Of a DNA stretch of 5,355 nt, positions 1-5,355 are shown piece after piece. The translations under genes and the position numbers were made by a program. The DNA is from Pedobacter schmidteae (GTDB taxonomy: Bacteria > Bacteroidota > Bacteroidia > Sphingobacteriales > Sphingobacteriaceae), in the NCBI GenBank assembly GCA_945906015.1, contig CAMDQV010000160.1, positions 1-5,355 on the forward strand, read 5' to 3'. Positions within the stretch are counted from its first letter, which is position 1. Each line of letters starts with the position of its first letter. The notes beneath the pieces were generated by a model, which saw only the letters and a program-made list of their open reading frames with translations, made no database searches and was not told the DNA's origin.

Positions 1-399
1 AAAAAATATCCCAAAGTCAATTTTATTGGACATGCCCAAACCTGGTGGGCAGATATTGATAAGGAACATTCAGATCCTAATATTCTATACCCAAAAGGAA
101 AGATTACTGCCGGAGGATTAACGGATCGTCTTTTAACTGAATATCCAAATCTGTATGCTGATTTCTCTGCAGGTTCTGGTCTGGGTTCTTTGACCAGAGA
201 TGAAGATCATGCCAGGGCTTTTTTGGAAAGACATCAGGATAAATTACTATTTGGTAGCGATTGTTCAGATAAAGTAGGTACAGGTAATTCTTGTTTAGGA
301 GCCAATATAATCAAGGCAATTCGTCAATTATCGCCTTCAAAAGCAATAGAAAGAAAGGTTTTGCATGATAATGCCAAGAAGTTATTTAAAATTAATTAA
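1..399 (+). CDS. Amidohydrolase family protein (amidohydrolase-2 / COG2159-like), C-terminal part only
   Basis: The frame is open from the first base to TAA at 397-399, giving the last 132 residues of a protein whose start lies left of the window. Visible residues fit a metal-dependent TIM-barrel hydrolase of the amidohydrolase-2 type. There is a strand ending in FIGHAQTWW (His at visible residue 11, a likely metal or catalytic histidine). It is followed by YPNLYADFSAGSG and then LLFGSDCSD, whose Asp at visible residue 87 matches the conserved C-terminal barrel aspartate. The end, LHDNAKKLFKI, matches the usual family ending in which an N-A pair precedes the last helix. Members hydrolyse or decarboxylate small cyclic or carboxylated substrates; the substrate here is unknown. 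The metal-binding N-terminal HxH motif and any signal peptide are off-window, so localisation cannot be judged. The next gene starts 24 bases downstream on the same strand, consistent with co-transcription. Family assignment is fairly secure, function is not. Confidence 0.85.
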   Translation, partial: KKYPKVNFIGHAQTWWADIDKEHSDPNILYPKGKITAGGLTDRLLTEYPNLYADFSAGSGLGSLTRDEDHARAFLERHQDKLLFGSDCSDKVGTGNSCLGANIIKAIRQLSPSKAIERKVLHDNAKKLFKIN

Positions 400-423
400 G
401 AACATATTTTTAAAATCCATCCT

Positions 424-1809
424 ATGAAAATTACTTTATTAAGTTTAACTTTTTCACTGATTATACTTTCTGGTATGTATTCTTTAGCACAAAATAATTC
501 AATTAATTATAATTGGAAGGCTGGTGTTTCAAGTGTTAAAATCACACCATCAGAAGCAATGCCAATGGCTGGTTTTGCCTCCCGCACACATTCTTCAGAA
601 GGAATGCTTCATGATATTTGGGCTAAGGCTTTGATAATCGAAGATTCAAAAGGTAAAAGAGCAGTGATGGTCAGCAGTGATCTATTAGGTTTTCCAAAAG
701 TTATGTCCGATCCGATAAGAGATCGGATCAAAACACAATTTGGACTTGGCAGAGATCAGATTCTATTAAACAGTTCACATACCCATTCAGGCCCGGTTAT
801 TGGGGATGCATTAACCGATGTATATCTTCTTGATAATCAGCAAGTAGCAAGTGTGATTAACTATTCTAAGATCCTTGAAAATCAAATCGTTAAACTGGTT
901 GGTGATGCCATAAAAAATATGGAACCCGTTGAACTATATTCTCAAAATGGAGTTACTCGTTTCCAAGTTAACCGCAGGAACAATAATGCCAATCTACTAA
1001 CCCAACTTACTGAATTGCAGGGCCCGAATGATTTTGCGGTTCCAGTACTTAAAGCAGTGACTGCAAAGGGCGACCTTAAAGCAATAGCTTTTGGTTATGC
1101 TTGTCATCCAACAGTTTTGAGCGGTTATGATTGGTCAGGCGATTATCCTGGATTTGCACAAATAGAATTAGAAAAAGATCATCCGGGCACCACAGCCTTG
1201 TTTTTTCAGAGCTCAGGTGCCGACCAAAATCCATTACCTAGACATACAGTGCCTTTGGCCAAACAATATGGAAGAGAACTTGCAGTAGCTGTTGACCGGG
1301 TTTTGGAAGAAGACATGCGTAAACTACCTTCAAATTTGATTACAAGTTATTCAGAACTAGACTTACCATTGGCGGCAAACCCAACAGAGGCAGAATTAAC
1401 TAAAATTATCAATAATCCTGCTGTTGCAGCTTATCAAAAAAGATGGGCTCAACGATTTTTAACTAAAATAAAAGCTGGAGAAAAATTAATAACTTCTTAT
1501 CCTTATCCAGTGCAGGTATGGTCAATCGGAAATTTACCATTAGTGAGTTTGGGTGGTGAACTTTTGGTTGAATATGGTATTAAGATCAAACAAATGCTGG
1601 GCGAAGATACTTTTGTGTATGGCTATTCAAACGATGTGATGTCTTATGTACCATCTTCAACAGTTTTGAAAGAAGGTGGATACGAAGGTGAAGCGGCACA
1701 TACGGTGTATGGTTTGCCCTCAAAATGGCAGGTAGGAGTTGAAAGTCGTATCTTAAATGAGGTACTAAAACTCGCTGAAAAAAACGGTCAGATTAAAAAA
1801 TCTTACTAA
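424..1809 (+). CDS. Secreted neutral/alkaline ceramidase-like metallohydrolase (compact, N-terminal catalytic domain only)
   Basis: This 461-residue protein begins with a Sec signal peptide: K2, a hydrophobic core at about residues 4-20, and likely cleavage after the Ala of SLAQ. The mature part resembles the neutral/alkaline non-lysosomal ceramidase N-terminal domain. The motif NSSHTHSGP (116-124) gives H119 and H121, matching the zinc-ligand and catalytic histidines of that family. VNRR (182-185) matches the conserved NR region, CHPT supplies H228, and FQSSGADQNP (261-270) aligns with the segment carrying the active-site serine. GGE (377-379) supplies a glutamate ligand candidate, and SNDVMSYVP (402-410) plus GGYEG (418-422) supply the tyrosines Y408 and Y420. 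True ceramidases hydrolyse the amide of ceramide and are usually about 650-700 residues with a C-terminal Ig-like domain. That domain is absent here, so the substrate may not be ceramide. The neighbours suggest carbohydrate catabolism. ATG at 424 is chosen because it gives a clean signal peptide directly. Confidence 0.85.
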   Translation: MKITLLSLTFSLIILSGMYSLAQNNSINYNWKAGVSSVKITPSEAMPMAGFASRTHSSEGMLHDIWAKALIIEDSKGKRAVMVSSDLLGFPKVMSDPIRDRIKTQFGLGRDQILLNSSHTHSGPVIGDALTDVYLLDNQQVASVINYSKILENQIVKLVGDAIKNMEPVELYSQNGVTRFQVNRRNNNANLLTQLTELQGPNDFAVPVLKAVTAKGDLKAIAFGYACHPTVLSGYDWSGDYPGFAQIELEKDHPGTTALFFQSSGADQNPLPRHTVPLAKQYGRELAVAVDRVLEEDMRKLPSNLITSYSELDLPLAANPTEAELTKIINNPAVAAYQKRWAQRFLTKIKAGEKLITSYPYPVQVWSIGNLPLVSLGGELLVEYGIKIKQMLGEDTFVYGYSNDVMSYVPSSTVLKEGGYEGEAAHTVYGLPSKWQVGVESRILNEVLKLAEKNGQIKKSY

Positions 1810-1844
1810 TTGATTTTGAAAATTATTAAATTTTTCAAATCAAT
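1809..1844 (+). terminator. A/T-rich hairpin just after the ceramidase-like gene, possible weak terminator or mRNA-stability element
   Basis: The arms 1809-1822 and 1832-1844 pair over 13 base pairs with one bulged T at 1816, around a loop of about 9 bases. The structure begins at the last base of the stop codon. Only two pairs are G-C, and no U-tract follows (the downstream sequence is CAGCGTAAAAAC), so it is not a classical intrinsic terminator. It could slow transcription, protect the upstream mRNA 3' end, or be fortuitous in A/T-rich DNA. Confidence 0.35.
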
Positions 1845-1862
1845 CAGCGTAAAAACTAGTGC

Positions 1863-1878
1863 TCGAATAGCTATTCGA
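1863..1878. promoter_or_regulatory. Perfect 16-bp palindrome in the intergenic gap, candidate operator
   Basis: TCGAATAGCTATTCGA reads identically on both strands with no spacer. It lies about 46 bases upstream of the DUF1080 start, inside the only long gap (115 bases) of an otherwise tightly packed gene set. Its length and mixed base composition make it less likely to be chance than the A/T-only palindromes nearby. It could be the binding site of a dimeric regulator such as a LacI- or GntR-type protein, or the stem of a small hairpin. No regulator gene is in the window. I found no convincing Bacteroidota promoter (-7 TAnnTTTG) in this gap, so the promoter itself is not annotated. Confidence 0.4.
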
Positions 1879-1924
1879 ACTAAAATTAATAAAATATATA
1901 CGTGTACATGAACGCTAAAGTTAA

Positions 1925-2635
1925 ATGACAAAATTTTTAATATTAGTTACTTTGATTACTATTTCTTTTGGTGTTCATGCAGATGTTGAACTAAATGATC
2001 TGCCAAATAAACCTAAAAGGGTATGGTACAGTCTTTTTGATGGCAAATCTCTCAAAGGATGGCACCTTTTTAATACTACAAGCGAAATTAAAACCTGGAA
2101 AATTGAAGAGGGCTCGCTAGTATGTCTTGGAGGTAAGGGGCCAAGCGGTTCAGGCGATATATTTACTGACCAAACCTATGCTGATTTTGAATTAAGATGG
2201 GAGTGGAAAGTGAATAAAGGAAGTAATTCTGGCATATTTTATCATGTTATTGAAGATCCTAAATACAAAAGAGCTATTGAGACTGCTCCAGAATACCAAA
2301 TTATTGATGATATTAATTATCCTGCAAAGCTTGAAGATTCACAGAAATCGGGTGCTAATTATGGCATGCATACTCCCGCTCAAAGCAAGCAGTTAAAGCC
2401 AATCGGTGAGTGGAATACCAGTAGATTAATTTTTAAGAAAGGTCGAGTAGAACATTGGCTGAATGATATCAGAATAGTTAATTTTAGGGCTTGGAATAAA
2501 GATTGGACCAAAAGAAAAACAGAAGGAAAATGGAAAGATTATCCTGATTATGGACTATCAAAAGTAGGCCGTATCGGATTACAAGATCATGGAAACAAAG
2601 CCTATTTTAAGAATATAGAAATTCGTGAATTATAA
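1925..2635 (+). CDS. Secreted DUF1080 / 3-keto-disaccharide hydrolase family protein
   Basis: The 236-residue product has a Sec signal peptide (K3, hydrophobic residues 4-16, likely cleavage after HA at 18-19). The rest is a single DUF1080 domain, a concanavalin-like beta-sandwich. Typical family blocks are present in order: LFDGKSLKGWHLFN (37-50), WKIEEGSLVCLG (58-69), the strand ADFELRWEWKV (86-96), GSNSGIFYH (99-107), EYQIIDD (123-129), a GEWN-to-EHWLND stretch (161-181) and the closing IGLQDHGNKAYFKNIEI (217-233). Length is normal for a single-domain member. Family members act on 3-keto-glycosides, cleaving or eliminating the glycosidic bond after a partner oxidoreductase has oxidised C3. 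The next gene encodes such an oxidoreductase-superfamily protein only 10 bases away, which supports this role by context. There is no lipobox, so it is probably soluble in the periplasm or secreted. The upstream leader is A/T-rich and has no clear Shine-Dalgarno. Confidence 0.9.
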   Translation: MTKFLILVTLITISFGVHADVELNDLPNKPKRVWYSLFDGKSLKGWHLFNTTSEIKTWKIEEGSLVCLGGKGPSGSGDIFTDQTYADFELRWEWKVNKGSNSGIFYHVIEDPKYKRAIETAPEYQIIDDINYPAKLEDSQKSGANYGMHTPAQSKQLKPIGEWNTSRLIFKKGRVEHWLNDIRIVNFRAWNKDWTKRKTEGKWKDYPDYGLSKVGRIGLQDHGNKAYFKNIEIREL

Positions 2636-2645
2636 CATCAAAATA

Positions 2646-4043
2646 ATGTACCAAATAAAAGCCTCCTTTCTTAAAACTACGATTCTTATTTTTAGTTTAA
2701 CCATTCTTTTATTTTCATTCAATAGTTGTCAAAATATACCTCATGAAATGAAAGAGAATGATCAAAAGGTACGTATCATAACACTCGACCCCGGGCATTT
2801 TCATGCTGCCTTATTGCAAAAGTCGATGTATGCTGGTATAGATTCTGTGGTACATGTTTATGCACCTGATGGCTCTGAACTTGAAAACCATCTAAAACTG
2901 GTTGGTAGTTATAATGCTCGGGCAGAAAATCCTACCACTTGGAAACATGAAATCTATAAAGGCCCTGATTACCTCGAAAAGATGTTCAATGAAAAGGCCG
3001 GTAATGTGGTCATCCTATCCGGAAATAATAAAAGTAAGAGCTCCTATATCAGTAGATCAATTGATTCTGGTTTAAATGTACTTGCTGATAAACCTTTGGC
3101 CATAGATCAGGAAGGTTTTAACTCTCTTGAAAAAGCATTTACACTTTCTAAAAATAAAAAGGCGCTTTTATACGATATAATGACCGAACGTTTCAATATT
3201 TATTATGTACTTCAACGTGCGCTTAGTCAAGACACTTTATTTTTCGGTCAATTAGAAAAAGGAACACTTGATAATCCTGCAGTTATGCAGGAGAGTGTGC
3301 ACCATTTTTATAAGAATGTTTCTGGGAAACCTTTGGTCAGACCGGCATGGTTCTTTGATATTGAGCAGGAGGGTCGCGGGCTTGTAGATATTACCACCCA
3401 TATGGTAGATCTGATTCAGTGGACTTCCTTTCCTGATGTTACTCTCGATTACAAAACTGATGTTAAAATGATCTCTGCAAAGGAATGGCCAACTTCACTT
3501 AGTTTGGGACAGTTTAAAAAGTCAACGCTGAAAGATAATTATCCTGATTATTTATCAAAATATGTAAAAAACGGAACCCTGAATGTGATGTCGAATGGTG
3601 AAATGAATTATACCTTAAAGAATGTTCATGCTAGGGTTGGAATTAAATGGAACTATGAGGCTCCAGAAGGAACAGGTGATACTCATTTTGCCAAAATGTG
3701 TGGAACCAAAGCTAATATACTGATCAAGCAAGGTAAAGAACAAAATTATAAACCTGTAGTTTATCTTGAAATTTCAAAGTTAGCCTCAGTAAATTACCTT
3801 CAAGCGGCTATTGCCCGTTTGCAAAGTAAATTTCCAGGTGTATCGATAGTTAAAGCTGGAAATTTATGGGAATTACTTATTCCTGAGCAATATAAGGTTC
3901 CACATGAGGAGCATTTTGCTGAAGTTGTAAAAAACTATCTTGGGTATTTAAAAATTGGTGAACTTCCCAGATGGGAGATTCCTAATATGCTCGCAAAATA
4001 TTATACGACCACCCAGGCTGCGGCTATGGCAAAAAGCAAATAA
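2646..4043 (+). CDS. Gfo/Idh/MocA-superfamily oxidoreductase with 'putative oxidoreductase C-terminal' domain, predicted lipoprotein
   Basis: From ATG 2646 the product is 465 residues. A GTG at 2625 in the same frame would add seven residues and overlap the preceding gene by 11 bases. ATG 2646 is preferred because it leaves a 10-base gap and a normal lipoprotein signal: positive N-terminus, hydrophobic residues 11-25, and FNSC with Cys28 as the lipidation site. The lipobox is relaxed, as often seen in Bacteroidota. There is no twin-arginine motif. The Rossmann part starts at VRIITLDPGHFHAALL (42-57), where GHFHA stands in place of the usual GxGxxG loop. ADKP (147-150) carries K149, equivalent to the EKP lysine of Gfo/Idh/MocA enzymes. 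GRGLVDITTHMVDLIQW (243-259) contains H252 in the position of the family's catalytic DxxxH-type motif. The remainder fits the oxidoreductase C-terminal domain. The likely job is NAD(P)-linked oxidation of a sugar or glycoside, possibly supplying a keto substrate to the adjacent DUF1080 protein. That coupling is inferred, and catalytic competence outside the cytoplasm is uncertain. Confidence 0.85.
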   Translation: MYQIKASFLKTTILIFSLTILLFSFNSCQNIPHEMKENDQKVRIITLDPGHFHAALLQKSMYAGIDSVVHVYAPDGSELENHLKLVGSYNARAENPTTWKHEIYKGPDYLEKMFNEKAGNVVILSGNNKSKSSYISRSIDSGLNVLADKPLAIDQEGFNSLEKAFTLSKNKKALLYDIMTERFNIYYVLQRALSQDTLFFGQLEKGTLDNPAVMQESVHHFYKNVSGKPLVRPAWFFDIEQEGRGLVDITTHMVDLIQWTSFPDVTLDYKTDVKMISAKEWPTSLSLGQFKKSTLKDNYPDYLSKYVKNGTLNVMSNGEMNYTLKNVHARVGIKWNYEAPEGTGDTHFAKMCGTKANILIKQGKEQNYKPVVYLEISKLASVNYLQAAIARLQSKFPGVSIVKAGNLWELLIPEQYKVPHEEHFAEVVKNYLGYLKIGELPRWEIPNMLAKYYTTTQAAAMAKSK

Positions 4044-4073
4044 TTACTAATTTTTTAATATTAAAATCCTAAA

Positions 4074-5090
4074 ATGACTGAATTAGAAGCATTAGAACAA
4101 GAATTATTGAAACCATCAGAAGCTTTAATTTCTGATATAAGTAAAATTGAGGGTGATATAATTCTTTTAGGTGTTGGAGGTAAAATGGGTCCCAGTATGG
4201 CTAAATTAGCTAGAAAGGCAATTGTTCGTGCTGGGATTGATAAACGTATCATTGGAATCTCCAGATTTTCTGAAGCAGGAACGCGTCAAGAACTTGAAGC
4301 AGATGGAATTGAAACAATTTCTGCAGATCTGCTTAATGAGAAAGATCTAGCCGCTTTACCTGAGGCAAAAAACATCATTTATTTGGCAGGTACTAAATTT
4401 GGAACTACTGGTAAAGAACCTTTTACTTGGGCAATGAATTCATACCTTCCTGGCCGTGTAGCTGAGCGTTATAAAAACTCACGAATTGTAGCATTCTCTA
4501 CCGGAAATATTTATCCATTTACTCCGATAAGCTCTGGTGGATTATCTGAAGAGCATCTTCCTGCCCCTGTTGGTGAATATGGTCAGTCATGCCTGGGTAG
4601 AGAACGTGTTTTCCAATATTTTTCAGAAAGGTATACTATTCCAACGCTTATCTACAGACTTAATTATGCAATCGACCTTCGTTATGGAGTAATGCTCGAA
4701 ATTGCCAAATCTGTAAATGAGGGAAGATCTATAGATCTTACAACGGGCAATGTGAATGTGATCTGGCAAGGAGATGCCAATGAAATTGCCATCCGTTCCT
4801 TATTACATTGTGATGTTCCAGCAACTATTTTAAATGTGACAGGCCCAGAGACTTTATCTTTAAAATGGTTGGCAGAACAATTTGGAATATTGCTTGGAAA
4901 AGAACCATTATTTGAAAACGAAGTTCAGCCTACTGCTTTATTAAGTAATGCATCAAAAGCACACAAACTTTTTGGATATCCTAGGGTAACTGTTCGCGAT
5001 ATGATTGAAATGACTGTTGCATGGCTTCATGCTGGTGGAAAAACTATTAATAAGCCAACGCATTTTCAGGAGCGAAAAGGCCAGTTTTAG
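4074..5090 (+). CDS. NAD-dependent epimerase/dehydratase-like protein (atypical extended SDR)
   Basis: The 338-residue product has no signal peptide or membrane segment and should be cytoplasmic. After a short acidic helical N-terminus, DIILLGVGGKMG (28-39) is a Rossmann strand and glycine loop of the GxxGxxG type. DLL (85-87) follows the second half of the fold, and NIIYLAGTKFG (100-110) matches the strand that lines the cofactor. FSTGNIYPF (141-149) matches the catalytic Ser/Thr strand. EYGQSCLGRE (168-177) lies at the YxxxK position: Y169 is kept, but the residue four positions on is C173, not Lys. Length is normal for extended SDRs, which epimerise, dehydrate or reduce nucleotide sugars or sugar acids. 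The missing lysine means it is either a divergent enzyme using another base or not a classical SDR catalyst. It sits 30 bases after the oxidoreductase gene and 27 before the DapA-like gene, consistent with one operon. ATG 4074 is the first ATG of the frame after the upstream stop and gives a sensible N-terminus. Confidence 0.85.
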   Translation: MTELEALEQELLKPSEALISDISKIEGDIILLGVGGKMGPSMAKLARKAIVRAGIDKRIIGISRFSEAGTRQELEADGIETISADLLNEKDLAALPEAKNIIYLAGTKFGTTGKEPFTWAMNSYLPGRVAERYKNSRIVAFSTGNIYPFTPISSGGLSEEHLPAPVGEYGQSCLGRERVFQYFSERYTIPTLIYRLNYAIDLRYGVMLEIAKSVNEGRSIDLTTGNVNVIWQGDANEIAIRSLLHCDVPATILNVTGPETLSLKWLAEQFGILLGKEPLFENEVQPTALLSNASKAHKLFGYPRVTVRDMIEMTVAWLHAGGKTINKPTHFQERKGQF

Positions 5091-5117
5091 GATTAAAGAT
5101 TTTTTTAGATTATAAAT

Positions 5118-5355
5118 ATGTCAGCAAAAACATTGGATCCTGTACTGAAAAGCGTATTGCATCATGGAACAGTTATTCCGGCAATTCCACTGGCTCTTAA
5201 TTCATTGCGACAGTTCGATGAAAATCGGCAGCGGAGGCTTGCGCGGTATTACCTGGCAACAGGTGCCGGAGGGCTTGCTGTTGCAGTTCATTCCACCCAA
5301 TTTGAAATTAGAGATCCTAAAATTAATTTATTTGAAACCGTTTTAAGGGTTGTAT
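5118..5355 (+). CDS. Dihydrodipicolinate synthase (DapA)-superfamily protein, N-terminal part only
   Basis: The frame opens at ATG 5118 and runs off the right edge after 79 complete codons. The visible N-terminus contains GTVIPAIPLALN (17-28), RRLARYYLATGAGGLAV (39-55) and VHSTQFEIRDP (57-67). This pattern resembles the opening of TIM-barrel aldolase/lyase proteins annotated as the dihydrodipicolinate synthase family: a first strand leading to a P-rich loop, then a helix ending in an AGAGGLAV-type strand. True DapA enzymes have a GTTGE motif after that strand; here AVAVHSTQF takes its place, so lysine biosynthesis is unlikely. A pyruvate- or keto-acid-linked aldolase or dehydratase for a sugar-derived acid fits the context better. 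The Schiff-base lysine would be downstream of the window. No signal peptide is seen, so it is probably cytoplasmic. Its coding sequence is locally richer in G+C than its neighbours around 5210-5280. Family assignment is moderate because only about a quarter of the protein is visible. Confidence 0.75.
   Translation, partial: MSAKTLDPVLKSVLHHGTVIPAIPLALNSLRQFDENRQRRLARYYLATGAGGLAVAVHSTQFEIRDPKINLFETVLRVV

Noticed and set aside
400..423. Possible promoter before the ceramidase-like gene
   Set aside because: The 24-base gap has no recognisable -7 TAnnTTTG or other promoter motif, and co-transcription from upstream is simpler.
709..729. Inverted repeat with 8-bp arms (GATCCGAT / ATCGGATC) and a 5-base loop
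   Set aside because: It lies inside the ceramidase-like coding region, where it encodes SDPIRDRI-type residues with repeated Asp-Arg-Ile codons; chance is the simplest explanation.
2625..2645. GTG start upstream of the oxidoreductase gene
   Set aside because: It would overlap the DUF1080 gene by 11 bases and add MNYNIKI before a complete lipoprotein signal; ATG 2646 is the better start.
4053..4066. A/T-only 14-bp palindrome (TTTTAATATTAAAA) before the SDR-like gene
   Set aside because: It is made only of A and T in an A/T-rich spacer, so it is expected by chance and gives no strong hairpin.
4061..4252. Minus-strand open frame of 63 codons
   Set aside because: It lies antisense within the start of the SDR-like gene, has no recognisable domain, and is explained by the coding strand's composition.
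5164..5346. Plus-strand open frame of 60 codons near the right edge
   Set aside because: It is out of frame with the DapA-like gene starting at 5118, whose translation matches a known family; this frame is a shadow.

Overview
The window is AT-rich and every gene reads left to right with short gaps. The leaders are A/T-rich and lack strong Shine-Dalgarno sequences. One exported protein has a Bacteroidota-like lipoprotein signal, and the set of families (exported ceramidase-like protein, DUF1080, Gfo/Idh/MocA 'oxidoreductase C' protein) is typical of environmental or marine Bacteroidota; similar sets also occur in Planctomycetes and Verrucomicrobia. The assignment to Bacteroidota is inferred from style and gene content, since no marker gene is present.

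Layout: (1) 1-399, the 3' end of an amidohydrolase-2 family gene cut by the left edge. (2) 424-1809, a secreted, compact neutral/alkaline ceramidase-like metalloenzyme. (3) 1810-1924, the only sizeable intergenic gap, holding an A/T-rich hairpin and a perfect 16-bp palindrome. (4) 1925-2635, a secreted DUF1080 (3-keto-disaccharide hydrolase family) protein. (5) 2646-4043, a putative lipoprotein of the Gfo/Idh/MocA oxidoreductase superfamily. (6) 4074-5090, an atypical SDR/NAD-dependent epimerase-like protein without the usual catalytic lysine. (7) 5118 to the right edge, the 5' end of a dihydrodipicolinate synthase (DapA)-superfamily gene. No stretch longer than 300 bases lacks a gene. No RNA gene, mobile element or CRISPR array was seen.

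Working together: the order hydrolase, hydrolase/lyase, oxidoreductase, epimerase/dehydratase, aldolase/lyase looks like a catabolic operon for a carbohydrate or polyol-derived compound. Three products carry export signals and would act outside the cytoplasm. The epimerase and the DapA-like protein have no export signal and would act inside. The 3-keto-sugar link comes from the DUF1080 family and its coupling to Gfo/Idh/MocA enzymes; the actual substrate cannot be read from the sequence. The most interesting points are the uncharacterised pathway as a whole, the exported oxidoreductase with a non-canonical nucleotide-binding loop, the lysine-less SDR, the DapA-like protein lacking the GTTGE-type motif, and the palindrome in the single large gap.
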